A DNA stretch of 64,000 nucleotides from Thermodesulfovibrionia bacterium. Its GTDB lineage: Bacteria; Nitrospirota; Thermodesulfovibrionia; UBA6902. The position numbers and the translations under genes were made by a program. Each line of letters begins with the position of its first letter. The first letter of the stretch is position 1. The DNA lies in assembly GCA_030646035.1 (NCBI GenBank), contig JAUSMY010000058.1:100004-164003 (forward strand), given 5' to 3'. The notes below the pieces were generated by a model. The model saw nothing but the letters and a program-made list of their open reading frames with translations, searched no databases and had not been told where the DNA came from. This document shows positions 17,819 through 28,053 of the stretch, one piece after another.

Positions 17819-19060
17819 GTGAAAATTATTTCCCTATACGAACTTAATCAGCTCATCAGGGCTGTTCTTGAAGGTTCATTTCCTGAGACGTTCCTTATCA
17901 CAGCTGAGATAGCATCATGCGATGTGAAGAATCATTGCTACCTCTCTCTTGTTGATAAAGAGAATGATGCCATCAGGGCTGAGATCAAGGCTGTCATCTG
18001 GGCTGATAAATATAAAAAACTCTCTGCAGTATTCACACAAGCCACAGGTGTTGAACTTACTAAAGGAATTAAAATACTCTTTGAAGCTTCTGTAAGTTTC
18101 CACGAAAGATACGGGCTTAAGCTCAATATCGTAAACATTGACCCTTCTTACACCATCGGCGAGATGGCTGTAAAGAGAAAAGAGATATTAGAGCGGCTTG
18201 TCAAAGAGGGGCTCAAAGACAGGAACAAAGAGCTTGAATTCCCCCTTGTCCCGCAGAAGATAGGTATAATCTCTTCATCAACAGCTGCGGGTTATGAAGA
18301 CCTGATGACTCACCTGGCAAACAACTCCTACGGATATAAATTCACATGCAGACTTTATGAAGCACTTATGCAGGGCGACAGGGCTGAGGAGTCGGTTGTG
18401 AGCGCACTTCAAAAGTGTATGGCTGATGCTGCCAGGCTTGATGTTGTCGTCATTGTGAGAGGCGGAGGCGGACAGGCAGACCTCCAGTGCTTTGACAGCT
18501 ACGAGATAGCAAAGTCCATCGCCTTCATGCCTGTTCCTGTGATCGCAGGCATAGGTCATGAGCGTGACATCACCGTTGTTGATGAGGTATCAAACATGCG
18601 CGCCAAGACTCCGACCGCTGTCGCAGACCTTATAATTACAAGGGTGAAAGATTTTGAGGACAGGCTTGATTCATTGACGCATAATCTTGTCCATGGCACT
18701 CAGCGGCTTACATCAGATGAGAGAGAGAGGATATCAGCTCTTGCAAAAAACCTTGAGGCTGCCGTCAGAAAAGAACAGCTTGATAACGCATACAGGCTTG
18801 GTATTTTTATAAAAGGTTTAAAATATTCCCTCAAGCTGATACAGTCTGAAAAGGAGAGGCTTCGCTCCAGAGAGGGCAATGTAGGCCATCTCAATCCGGC
18901 GAATGTGCTTAAGAGGGGCTACAGCATCACATACCACAACGGCAAAGCGATAAGCTCTTCTGCAGAAGCAGAGGCTGGAGATATATTGCGCACAGTTCTG
19001 CATAAGGGAGAATTGACAAGCACAGTTGAAAAGCAAAGCAGGAGGAAGACTCATGGATGA
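17819..19060 (+). CDS. xseA: exodeoxyribonuclease VII large subunit
   Basis: Catalytic subunit of ExoVII, which degrades single-stranded DNA from both ends to oligonucleotides. 413 residues: N-terminal OB-fold (~5-100), nuclease domain with IGIISSSTAAGYEDL and the VVIVRGGGGQADLQCFD signature, then the long helical coiled coil that binds XseB. GTG start at 17819, 3 bp past rpe; no upstream ATG is possible without leaving the frame. It overlaps xseB by 8 bp. Confidence 0.95.
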   Translation: MKIISLYELNQLIRAVLEGSFPETFLITAEIASCDVKNHCYLSLVDKENDAIRAEIKAVIWADKYKKLSAVFTQATGVELTKGIKILFEASVSFHERYGLKLNIVNIDPSYTIGEMAVKRKEILERLVKEGLKDRNKELEFPLVPQKIGIISSSTAAGYEDLMTHLANNSYGYKFTCRLYEALMQGDRAEESVVSALQKCMADAARLDVVVIVRGGGGQADLQCFDSYEIAKSIAFMPVPVIAGIGHERDITVVDEVSNMRAKTPTAVADLIITRVKDFEDRLDSLTHNLVHGTQRLTSDERERISALAKNLEAAVRKEQLDNAYRLGIFIKGLKYSLKLIQSEKERLRSREGNVGHLNPANVLKRGYSITYHNGKAISSSAEAEAGDILRTVLHKGELTSTVEKQSRRKTHG

Positions 19061-19256
19061 TACGCCAAGTTATAAAGACGCAATTGAAGAGATAGAATCA
19101 ATTGTCGGAGAGATCGAGAACGAGAGCATAGACATTGACGCATTGGCTGAAAAGGTCAAAAGGGCTGCCTATCTTATCAAATACTGCAAGACGAAATTAA
19201 AGAATACCGATAATGAGGTCAAGAAGGTTTTAAAAGAGTTTGAAAAAGAGAGTTGA
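19053..19256 (+). CDS. xseB: exodeoxyribonuclease VII small subunit
   Basis: Small helical subunit of ExoVII, 67 residues from the ATG at 19053. This start is preferred over the in-frame TTG at 19026 because AGGAGG (19040-19045) sits at the right distance and the family begins at this point. It has the typical acidic/basic heptad pattern (YKDAIEEIESIVGEIE) and length. Overlap of 8 bp with xseA suggests coupled translation for stoichiometric assembly. Confidence 0.92.
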   Translation: MDDTPSYKDAIEEIESIVGEIENESIDIDALAEKVKRAAYLIKYCKTKLKNTDNEVKKVLKEFEKES

Positions 19257-19288
19257 AAATATAATTTTATTAACAATGGAGAAGACAG

Positions 19289-20326
19289 ATGAATAATTCA
19301 GCAATAAAATATTTTGAAGCAGCAGAGAAGCAGAGAAAATCAGCGCAATACGCAAAGGCGGTCGCTTCCTATATAACCGCTCTTGATATTTTCAAAGAGG
19401 AATCAGACCTTACAGGCATACTCAACTGCACTATCGCGATAGCCGATACACTCAGAGCGAAAGGCGATTTCAGTCTTGCAAAGGTATTCTATGAAGAAGG
19501 ATTGGGCATTGCCGAGGCGCTTGATGACAGGGCATCAGAGGCGGACGCGATGACAGGGCTCGGGCTTTCCATAAGAGCGTTAGGCGACTGGAAAGAGGCG
19601 ATGCGTCTAATAGATAAGGCAAACAGGATATACGGCTCTATGGATGACAGGTATGGAGAGGCGTTTTCCATTTGGGCAAAGGCAGGGACATACAGGATAA
19701 AGGGTGATGTTAAAAAGGCGGTCGAGACATTTCATGACGCGCTTGTCCGTTTCAGAAAGCTCAAAGACAAGTCAGGGGTAGCGTATTCCTACTGCGGTCT
19801 TGGAGGCTCTTCAAGGGTCTCAAATAATTTCAGTGACTCCGGGAAGTATTACACGCTTGCCAATAAGAACTTCCAGGAGCTGAACGACAGCTTCGGCATG
19901 GCGTATTCATACTGCGGGCTTGGCAATGTCCAGAGGATGCACGGCAATTACAAAGAGGCGCTCGCGTATTTCAAAAAAGCGGGCGTCCTATACAAAAAGA
20001 TAGGCGACAGGGTCAGCTATGCTTACACCTTATGGAGCGTAGGCGTGTCGAATATCATGCTTGGTGATTTTGAAAAGGCAAAGAAGAGTTTTGATGAATC
20101 CGACAGTTTTTTCATAGAGACAAAAGACCCCAGAGGCAGGATCTACTGCATGCTCGGATTTTCCGAACTTGATTATCTCTCAGGCAGAAAGAAGAAAGCA
20201 GAGGCGACAGCTTCCAAAGCGATAAAACTCGCAGAGAAATATCAGTTCAAGCTTGAGATGGGATACGCGAAAAGACTTTCCAAAGCGATAGCGTCCGGTA
20301 ATGTTTTTCCATTGAACCTGCCATAG
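19289..20326 (+). CDS. tetratricopeptide repeat protein
   Basis: 345 residues made almost entirely of TPR-like helical pairs (about eight, ~40 residues each, from residue 5 to ~320) with recurring A-YSYCGLG-x-x-R motifs. No signal peptide or membrane helix is seen, so it is probably a cytoplasmic scaffold. The repeats resemble MalT/Rapsyn-type TPR_12 units. ATG at 19289 follows GGAGAAG. It comes 32 bp after xseB but is probably functionally unrelated. Partner unknown. Confidence 0.8.
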   Translation: MNNSAIKYFEAAEKQRKSAQYAKAVASYITALDIFKEESDLTGILNCTIAIADTLRAKGDFSLAKVFYEEGLGIAEALDDRASEADAMTGLGLSIRALGDWKEAMRLIDKANRIYGSMDDRYGEAFSIWAKAGTYRIKGDVKKAVETFHDALVRFRKLKDKSGVAYSYCGLGGSSRVSNNFSDSGKYYTLANKNFQELNDSFGMAYSYCGLGNVQRMHGNYKEALAYFKKAGVLYKKIGDRVSYAYTLWSVGVSNIMLGDFEKAKKSFDESDSFFIETKDPRGRIYCMLGFSELDYLSGRKKKAEATASKAIKLAEKYQFKLEMGYAKRLSKAIASGNVFPLNLP

Positions 20327-20577
20327 GTTATTTAATTAATACTATGACAATGACAAGCGAACAACCTCTGTTTGTCATTATCATACCGCTATGGCTGGCT
20401 GAACTAAAACAATATGCACTTTACTTTAGGTTGAACTTAAAGTAAAGTGACAATCCCGAATCATGCCAAAAGCCCACCCAAATCCTCACTGATTAGCACG
20501 AGATTTCCGCTGAAGTTGTTGTAATCAACTTCCTTGAAATAAACCATTCTTTCTGTTACTCTAAATGCAATTTCAAG
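20327..20577. other. intergenic region with two inverted repeats
   Basis: No gene is seen. Two hairpins occur in the first half: TATGACAATGACAA / TTGTCATTATCATA (20343-20385, one mismatch, 15-base loop) and CACTTTACTTTA / TAAAGTAAAGTG (20417-20449, perfect 12-bp stem, 9-base loop). Neither has a T-run on either strand, so neither is a convincing intrinsic terminator. They lie upstream of the RDD-mreBCD block and could be operators or RNA structures in its leader. Confidence 0.5.
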
Positions 20578-21036
20578 ATGAATTCCCCCGATGCTCTAAC
20601 TGTAAAGGAAGAACCAAGAAAGGCAGGACAGCTTGACAGGGTCATTGCCAAGACGATCGATTTTATAATTGTCGGAGCGCTTGTTGAGATAATTCCTGTG
20701 GCAGGCTATTTTGCAGGGCTGGTATATCTTCTGATCTCTGACGGGGTGAATGAGGGCAGGAGCCTGGGTAAGTGGCTCATCGGATTGAGGGTCGTTCTCA
20801 GGGGTTCTCCTTCGGTGCAGTGCAGCTTGAAAGAGTCTATATTGAGAAATTTTTTCTTTGGCGTCGCATACCTTATTTTCGGCGTTTTAAGAGTGATACC
20901 GTTAATAGGGTGGATATTATCGATTGCGGTCTTTGGAGTTGTTGTATTTTTTGAATGGCTTATCATGTTCGGCAGTGTGGATGGAGGGCGTTTCGGTGAC
21001 GAGATCGCCAAGACAATGGTTATTGAAGGGAAATAG
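20578..21036 (+). CDS. RDD family membrane protein
   Basis: 152-residue membrane protein with the RDD pattern: R near the start of helix 1 (LDRVIAKTIDFIIVG) and a second conserved charged region GRSLGKWLIGLRV. Three hydrophobic segments are visible (~28-55, ~95-115, ~118-140). RDD proteins have been linked to ion transport or are accessory membrane proteins; no specific function can be given. It ends 10 bp before mreB, so it probably heads the cell-shape operon. Confidence 0.8.
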   Translation: MNSPDALTVKEEPRKAGQLDRVIAKTIDFIIVGALVEIIPVAGYFAGLVYLLISDGVNEGRSLGKWLIGLRVVLRGSPSVQCSLKESILRNFFFGVAYLIFGVLRVIPLIGWILSIAVFGVVVFFEWLIMFGSVDGGRFGDEIAKTMVIEGK

Positions 21037-21046
21037 GGAGGAATAG

Positions 21047-22072
<1,026 letters not shown>

Positions 22073-22131
22073 AGACCCGTTATGACAAATGTCGTAGTTT
22101 ATAAAAAGCTTCTAAAATAAAATTATATAAT

Positions 22132-22920
22132 GTGTTTAAAAAAAGATATGTTGTATCCACAGTTCTTGTTGTATTAATCGCCGCTATACTTGTCTTCCAG
22201 AGCAGGATCGGGAAGGGCCGTATCACTGACACACCTGTCTACCCCATCAAGACGATCGAGAAGGTTCTCTCATCTGCAACAAAAGGAACCGGAGATTTTT
22301 TCAGGACATATATATTGCCGCGTGAGGGCCTTGAGAAGAGGGAGCTTAATGCCCGGCTCAGAAAGCTTCAGGAAGAGAGCAATAAATACATTGAGGCTGA
22401 GCTTGAGAACAAGAGGTTGAGGGATATGCTTGACCTGAAATCTCAGAGGCCTGAATTTGTAACTTCCGCAGAGGTCTTTGCAAGAGACCCTTCAAACTGG
22501 TATCAGGTCATCTGGATAAACAAGGGTTCTGATGACGGCGTTGAGAAGGAGATGATAGCTGTCACGCCGGCCGGAGTTGTCGGAAGGATACACAGGATAT
22601 TCAATGACAGCTCAAGCGTTATACTGCTTACGGATGCGAGTTCAGCGCTTGCCGTGAGGATGCAGTCTACAAGGGCTGAAGGAATACTGGAAGGCAGGGG
22701 CGGCAATATATGCTACCTTAAATACGTGTCTTCAGAGGCCGAGGTTGAGGTCGGAGATGCTGTTATCTCTTCCGGGCTTGATAAGATATTCCCTGAAGGT
22801 CTTGTGGTTGGTTATGTCACAGAGCTGGTAAAGGATGAGGGCGGTATCTTTCATACCATCAAGGTTGCGCCTTCACAGGATCTTAATGCACTGGAGGAGG
22901 TTGCGATCCTGAAGAGATGA
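22132..22920 (+). CDS. mreC: rod shape-determining protein MreC
   Basis: Bitopic periplasmic scaffold of the elongasome, 262 residues: short cytoplasmic N-terminus, membrane helix (~8-24), coiled coil (~68-102) and two beta-barrel domains (~110-260) with the family DQGVxxxM-like segment seen as GSDDGVEKEMIAVTPAGVVGRI. GTG start at 22132 (MFKKRYVV); the overlapping ATG at 22130 is in another frame. It overlaps mreD by 4 bp. Confidence 0.93.
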   Translation: MFKKRYVVSTVLVVLIAAILVFQSRIGKGRITDTPVYPIKTIEKVLSSATKGTGDFFRTYILPREGLEKRELNARLRKLQEESNKYIEAELENKRLRDMLDLKSQRPEFVTSAEVFARDPSNWYQVIWINKGSDDGVEKEMIAVTPAGVVGRIHRIFNDSSSVILLTDASSALAVRMQSTRAEGILEGRGGNICYLKYVSSEAEVEVGDAVISSGLDKIFPEGLVVGYVTELVKDEGGIFHTIKVAPSQDLNALEEVAILKR

Positions 22921-23423
22921 AAGACTTTCTCCTGTATACCTTGGCGGCTTTTCTGCTTATCTCACTTCAGGCTGTATTGTTCAAGGTTGTCAAACCTGAC
23001 CTGCTGCTTGTTCTTGTATGTCTTTACAGCCTGAGATACGGCGGCGCAAAGAGTGTGGCATTCGGATCTGCGGCAGGGCTGATGGCAGACTCTGCAAGCG
23101 GCTTTTTGATCGGGCCTCATATTATCTCGATGCTTTCTGCGTCTGTCGTAATGAATTTTCTCAGAGAGAAGTTATTCAAGTGGAACTCTTTTATATTTGT
23201 CGTTGTGGTCACCTGTGTCACGGCAGCTGATATAATATTCATCTATATTTACACAAAGACCTTCTCCACCATCTCTCCTGTGGACATCTTATCCGGCGCT
23301 TTCATGCTGGAGGTTATTTATACAGCTGCCGCAGCGTTTGTTTTTTATCGCGTCATGATGCCTGATACAGATTTTATACAGCAGGAATCATCTTACACAA
23401 AGAACCTTTATTGGAAATCTTAA
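22917..23423 (+). CDS. mreD: rod shape-determining protein MreD
   Basis: Small polytopic protein of 168 residues with five to six predicted helices, linking MreBC to PBP2/RodA. The family pattern KPDLLLVLVCLYSLRYGGAKSV and the following GLMADSASG are recognisable. The ATGA overlap with mreC supports the start at 22917. MreD sequences are poorly conserved, so the call rests on topology plus position between mreC and mrdA. Confidence 0.9.
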   Translation: MKDFLLYTLAAFLLISLQAVLFKVVKPDLLLVLVCLYSLRYGGAKSVAFGSAAGLMADSASGFLIGPHIISMLSASVVMNFLREKLFKWNSFIFVVVVTCVTAADIIFIYIYTKTFSTISPVDILSGAFMLEVIYTAAAAFVFYRVMMPDTDFIQQESSYTKNLYWKS

Positions 23424-23442
23424 GTTTTGTTGATCGATCATT

Positions 23443-25302
23443 ATGGAAAGAAGGATCCTTGCCAGTTCATATTTGGTATTACTTGTCTTTGCCCTCCTTG
23501 TGCTGAAGCTATTCAATCTTCAGATAATAAGAGGCGAGGAATATAAAAAGGTCTCAGACAATAACAGGCTGAAGATCGTGAGAAGGCCTGCGCCCCGCGG
23601 CATCATATACGACAGGAACGGCATGGCCTTTGTGAGCGACATGCCTTTTTTTGATGCTTCTGCTGTGAAGAAAGGCCTGCCTGAAGACTGGAATACTCTC
23701 TTCTCTCTTAGCTCACTTCTTAATATTTCCACTGAAACATTAAAGGCGATCCTTAATAAACCGCCTGTCAACAATTCTGATGAGATAAAGCTCAAGGAGA
23801 ACCTGTCGTTCGATGAGGTTGCAACTCTTGAGGCGAGAAAGATGGAGTTCCCCGGCCTTCAGGTTGATGTGAGGACAGGAAGGAAGTACCTTTACGGAGC
23901 GCTTGCAGGCCATGTCTTAGGTTATTTGAACAGGCTGACCCCGGGCCAGCTGAAGAATGATGATTTCAGCGATGTCCCGCAGGAGGCATTTGTCGGGCAG
24001 TACGGCGCGGAAAAGTTCTATGATGACCTGTTAAGGGGAGTTGCCGGGGGCGAGATAATTGAAGTTGACGCAATGGGAAGGGAGATAAGGGTTGTCAGTT
24101 TCGAGCCGTCCATAAAGGGGAAGGATATCAGGCTGACCATTGATATGATGACCCAGCTTGAGGCTGAGAGGAGCCTCGCAGGGAAGACCGGCGCTGTTGT
24201 TGCTGTTGACCCTCAGACAGGCGAGATATTAGCGCTTGCAAGTTCGCCGTCCTTTGACCCCAACCTTTTCTCCGGAGGCATAAGCCATGATGAATGGAGC
24301 AGCCTTGCGGATAATCCTGACAAGCCGCTTCTTAACAGGGCGATACAGAGCCGTTATCCGCCGGCCTCGACCTTCAAGGTCATCACAGCTATAGCCGCGC
24401 TTGAGCAGGGGATAATCACTGAAGACACAACATTTGACTGCAGAGGCTCTTTGAAGATCGGCGGCAGAGATGTCGGATGCTGGCAAAAAAAGGGCCACGG
24501 CAGGATCGGCCTGCACAGGGCGCTGGCTGAATCGTGCGATGTCTATTTTTATGAGATAGGCAAAAGGATAAATATTAATACGCTTGCGGATTATGCTCAA
24601 AGGTTCGGATTGGGGAGGACTTCAGGCATTGATATTAACGGAGAGATAACAGGCATGGTTCCAACTTCTGAATGGAAAGAGAGGGTGAAGCACGAAAAGT
24701 GGTATATGGGAGAGACGGTCAGCGCTTCAATAGGCCAGGGATACATGACCGCTACGCCACTGCAGATGGCGATGCTTACCGCTGCTGTTGTCAACGGCGG
24801 CAGGCTGATCAAGCCGTCAATATTGATGAGGGATGAAGGCGGGCCTTCATTGAATGAGGAGTCTGTCCGCGTAAGGGCTGAGACGCTTGATATTATAATG
24901 AGTGGGATGAGAGGCGCGGTTCAGGAAAGGTCAGGGACCGGCTGGTCGGCAAATTCAAAACTTACCAGCATCGGGGGCAAGACCGGGACTGCGCAGGTAG
25001 TTGGCAAGGACTCTTTTTCTAAAGGCTATAATAAGAAGTTCAAAGACCATGCATGGTTCATCTCTTTTGCACCTGTAAATAACGCAGAGATAGCTGTAGC
25101 TGTCTTTGTGGAGAACGGAGGTTTCGGCGGAGTGGCTGCCGCGCCTATAGCAAAAAATGTAATAGAGGCTTACATGAAATCCAAAACAGAGAACGAGAAG
25201 CTCAGGCTTGAGAAACTGAAAGAGATGACTGAGAAGTCCATGCCGGAGATCGTGAATGAGGCATCCGGAACTGAGAGCTCAGAACCCGGAAGCGGGGACT
25301 AA
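23443..25302 (+). CDS. mrdA: penicillin-binding protein 2 (elongation transpeptidase)
   Basis: Class B PBP of 619 residues that cross-links peptidoglycan during side-wall growth. N-terminal membrane anchor (~8-27), pedestal domain (~60-230), transpeptidase domain (~260-590) with S309-x-x-K312 (STFK), the SxD-type SCD motif, and KTGT at 513-516. The final ~30 residues are charged and variable. Reading order mreD-mrdA-rodA is the standard elongasome operon; 9 bp separate it from rodA. Confidence 0.96.
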   Translation: MERRILASSYLVLLVFALLVLKLFNLQIIRGEEYKKVSDNNRLKIVRRPAPRGIIYDRNGMAFVSDMPFFDASAVKKGLPEDWNTLFSLSSLLNISTETLKAILNKPPVNNSDEIKLKENLSFDEVATLEARKMEFPGLQVDVRTGRKYLYGALAGHVLGYLNRLTPGQLKNDDFSDVPQEAFVGQYGAEKFYDDLLRGVAGGEIIEVDAMGREIRVVSFEPSIKGKDIRLTIDMMTQLEAERSLAGKTGAVVAVDPQTGEILALASSPSFDPNLFSGGISHDEWSSLADNPDKPLLNRAIQSRYPPASTFKVITAIAALEQGIITEDTTFDCRGSLKIGGRDVGCWQKKGHGRIGLHRALAESCDVYFYEIGKRININTLADYAQRFGLGRTSGIDINGEITGMVPTSEWKERVKHEKWYMGETVSASIGQGYMTATPLQMAMLTAAVVNGGRLIKPSILMRDEGGPSLNEESVRVRAETLDIIMSGMRGAVQERSGTGWSANSKLTSIGGKTGTAQVVGKDSFSKGYNKKFKDHAWFISFAPVNNAEIAVAVFVENGGFGGVAAAPIAKNVIEAYMKSKTENEKLRLEKLKEMTEKSMPEIVNEASGTESSEPGSGD

Positions 25303-25311
25303 AAAACTTTT

Positions 25312-26436
25312 ATGATAGACAGAAGGCTGATATATAATTTTGACTGGGGCATGTTCATTGCCGCGCTTTTATTGGCTCTGATAGGTGTTTCAACTATCTA
25401 CAGCGCCACCAGGCCTGTCTTTGATGCTGAACAGCAGTCTTTTTATATAAGGCAGCTTTACTGGATCGGGCTCAGCGTAATATTCTTTCTGGCAGTTATC
25501 AGTGTTGATTACAGGCAGATCGTCAGATATTCTTTTCTGATATACGGAGCCGGGATAATTCTTCTGATCCTGGTAATCTTCATAGGCAGGAAGGGCATGG
25601 GCGCGCAGAGGTGGATACCTCTCGGATTCCTCTCTTTTCAGCCGTCTGAATTCTTCAAGCTCTTTTTTATATTGGCAATGTCACGTTATCTTGCCGCAAT
25701 GGGAGAGAATTTAGACCTCGGCATGTTAAAGATCTCAAAGATCGCCGCGGTCTTTTTTGTAGTCCCGGCTATCCTTATAGCCACACAGCCGGACCTGGGC
25801 ACAGCGCTTATATTGCTCTTTATTTTCATATCCATGCTCTTCATTGCAGGCATAAGAAGAAGGCTGCTGGTGATCGCGGTTATCATAGGGATAATCTCTC
25901 TCCCCTTTGTCGGGAATGTATTCTGGGGAGGTTTGAAGGGATACCAGAAGAACAGGATAGTGGCATTCATGGATCCTAAGGTTGACCCTCAGGGGGTCGG
26001 TTATCATATCAAGCAGTCAAAGGTCACTATAGGTTCAGGCGGTTTTACAGGCAAGGGTTATATGAAGGGCACACAGGGGCCGCTGAGGTTCCTTCCTGAA
26101 AAGCATACGGATTTCATATTTGCCATCTTTGCCGAGGAATGGGGATTTGTCGGCTCGCTCATCCTCTTTCTCTTTTATCTCTTCATAATTCTGCGGGGAT
26201 TTGATACCGCAAAAAAGGCGAGGGACCTTGAAGGGGCTTACCTTGCGGCAGGGATCACATTCATGTTCACTTTCTATTTCATTATCAATGCAGGCATGAC
26301 GATGGGGATGACACCGGTAGTCGGCGCGCCTTTGCCTTTAATGAGCTATGGAGGCACCGCGCTTCTTTCAAATTTTCTTTCATTAGCGCTGATAGAGAAT
26401 GTTAGGATGCGGAGGCTCCCGAACCCTTTTAATTAA
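25312..26436 (+). CDS. rodA: SEDS peptidoglycan glycosyltransferase RodA
   Basis: Ten-helix SEDS polymerase (374 residues) that makes glycan strands from lipid II together with PBP2. Signature stretches are present: GAQRWIPLGFLSFQPSE, FLPEKHTDFIFA (containing the E-x-x-x-D region) and the C-terminal MSYGGTALLSN. Length and topology fit RodA rather than FtsW, as does the position next to mrdA. Inner membrane. Confidence 0.95.
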   Translation: MIDRRLIYNFDWGMFIAALLLALIGVSTIYSATRPVFDAEQQSFYIRQLYWIGLSVIFFLAVISVDYRQIVRYSFLIYGAGIILLILVIFIGRKGMGAQRWIPLGFLSFQPSEFFKLFFILAMSRYLAAMGENLDLGMLKISKIAAVFFVVPAILIATQPDLGTALILLFIFISMLFIAGIRRRLLVIAVIIGIISLPFVGNVFWGGLKGYQKNRIVAFMDPKVDPQGVGYHIKQSKVTIGSGGFTGKGYMKGTQGPLRFLPEKHTDFIFAIFAEEWGFVGSLILFLFYLFIILRGFDTAKKARDLEGAYLAAGITFMFTFYFIINAGMTMGMTPVVGAPLPLMSYGGTALLSNFLSLALIENVRMRRLPNPFN

Positions 26437-26521
26437 GCTGGATTATTTATTGTCTTTATGTTGCCGGCCAAATGTCGTATAATTTTTTAACTGATCCATT
26501 AATTATAAAAGCAGGTGGGTA

Positions 26522-27295
26522 ATGTTTGTTAAGACCGCGGAGTTCATAGGCAGGGCTGTAAAAAAACCGATAGAAGAGGTTGGGCAGGTGATCCTCCTGC
26601 TGGTTTCTGTTATAAAGCAGACTATTAAGCCTCCCTATGAGATAAGAAATACAGCAAAGCAGATGGTTGAGATAGGGATAAACTCGCTCCCTGTGGTCAT
26701 TATTACCGCTGTCTTCACAGGGATGGTTCTTGCGCTTCAGAGTTATACCGGGTTTAAGAGGTTCGGTGCAGAGGGGCTTGTCGGTTCTGTTGTTGCACTG
26801 TCTATGACGAGGGAGCTCGGGCCTGTTCTCTGCGCCCTTATTGTAACAGGACGCGCAGGCGCAGCCATGGCGGCAGAGCTTGGGACCATGAGGGTCACCG
26901 AGCAGATAGACGCGCTTGAGACGCTTGCCGCCAACCCGGTCAAGTATCTCATCGTGCCGAGGTTCCTTTCAGGCCTGATAATGATGCCTGCGCTTGTCAT
27001 TGTCACTGATATCATAGGGATAATGGGCGGATACTTTGTCACAGTGACTCTGTTAGGCGCAAGCTCCACTTCATACCTGAACGCGACATGGGACTATCTC
27101 GAGGCTGCGGATATTTATAACGGCCTGATAAAGGCTGCATTTTTCGGCGCATCCTTCGCTCTTATCAGCTGCTACCGCGGATATTACACAAGAGGCGGAG
27201 CTGAAGGCGTAGGCAAGGCCACTATCGGCGCTGTCGTGCTTTCATCAATGACGATACTTATCTCTGACTATTTTCTGTCAGCATGGCTTTTCTGA
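26522..27295 (+). CDS. mlaE: MlaE-type ABC transporter permease
   Basis: Inner-membrane permease (257 residues, ~5-6 helices) of the Mla/MCE phospholipid transporter. Typical features: N-terminal interfacial helix, TGMVLALQSY, SMTRELGPVLCALIVTGRAGAAMAAELGTM-like conserved region (~95-127) and the C-terminal GAEGVGKATIGAVV. GGTGGG precedes the ATG at 26522. It starts a three-gene set with mlaF and mlaD, 85 bp downstream of rodA, so it may be read from the elongasome operon. Confidence 0.94.
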   Translation: MFVKTAEFIGRAVKKPIEEVGQVILLLVSVIKQTIKPPYEIRNTAKQMVEIGINSLPVVIITAVFTGMVLALQSYTGFKRFGAEGLVGSVVALSMTRELGPVLCALIVTGRAGAAMAAELGTMRVTEQIDALETLAANPVKYLIVPRFLSGLIMMPALVIVTDIIGIMGGYFVTVTLLGASSTSYLNATWDYLEAADIYNGLIKAAFFGASFALISCYRGYYTRGGAEGVGKATIGAVVLSSMTILISDYFLSAWLF

Positions 27296-28053
27296 TGATA
27301 GAGCTGATCGATATACATAAATCTTTCGGCAATAACCATGTCCTGCGCGGCGTGAACCTGAAGATAGAGAAGGGCGAGAGCCTTGTTGTTATAGGCGGAA
27401 GCGGCTCGGGAAAGAGCGTTATCCTTAAACACATAATAGGGCTGCTGGCCCCTGATAAGGGGAAGGTATTCATTGATTCCGTTGACCTCTCCGGGCTTGA
27501 TGAAGACGGGCTTAACAATATCAGGAAGAAGTTCGGAATGCTATTTCAGTCAGCAGCGCTCTTTGATTCCATGAGAGTCTGGGAGAATGTGGGTTTCGGC
27601 TTGATGAGACATACCAGGATGTCTGAAAAGGAGATCAAAGAGGCAGCGTCGCAGAAGCTCAAACTCGTTGGTCTTGCCGGTGTGGAAGACCTTATGCCTT
27701 CAGAGCTTTCAGGAGGCATGAGAAAGCGCGTCGGGCTTGCCCGTGCGATAGCGATGGAGCCTGAGATACTGCTTTATGATGAGCCGACCACAGGGCTTGA
27801 CCCTATAATGGCTGATGTAATAGATGAGCTTATCATAGAGATGAGGGAGAGGCTGAATATCACCTCTATCGCCATAACTCACGACATGAAGAGCGCTTAT
27901 AAGATTGCAGATAGGATCGCCATGCTTTATAATGGAGTTATTATTTCAGAAGGCACACCGGATGAGATTAAAAATACCAAAGACCCTGCGGTGAAACAGT
28001 TTGTCGAGGGAAATGCCGAGGGCCCTATAACACTTCAGGGAATGGAAAGATGA
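27283..28053 (+). CDS. mlaF: MlaF-type ABC transporter ATPase
   Basis: Cytoplasmic ATPase of the MCE lipid transporter, 256 residues. Walker A GGSGSGKSV (~40-48), Q-loop, signature LSGGMRKRVGLARA, Walker B LLYDEPTTGLDP and switch His in AITHDM are all intact. The true start may be the ATG at 27295, which overlaps the mlaE stop as TGATG and gives the usual MIELIDIHKSFG beginning; the 27283 ATG adds four residues. It overlaps mlaD by 4 bp. Confidence 0.95.
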   Translation: MAFLMIELIDIHKSFGNNHVLRGVNLKIEKGESLVVIGGSGSGKSVILKHIIGLLAPDKGKVFIDSVDLSGLDEDGLNNIRKKFGMLFQSAALFDSMRVWENVGFGLMRHTRMSEKEIKEAASQKLKLVGLAGVEDLMPSELSGGMRKRVGLARAIAMEPEILLYDEPTTGLDPIMADVIDELIIEMRERLNITSIAITHDMKSAYKIADRIAMLYNGVIISEGTPDEIKNTKDPAVKQFVEGNAEGPITLQGMER

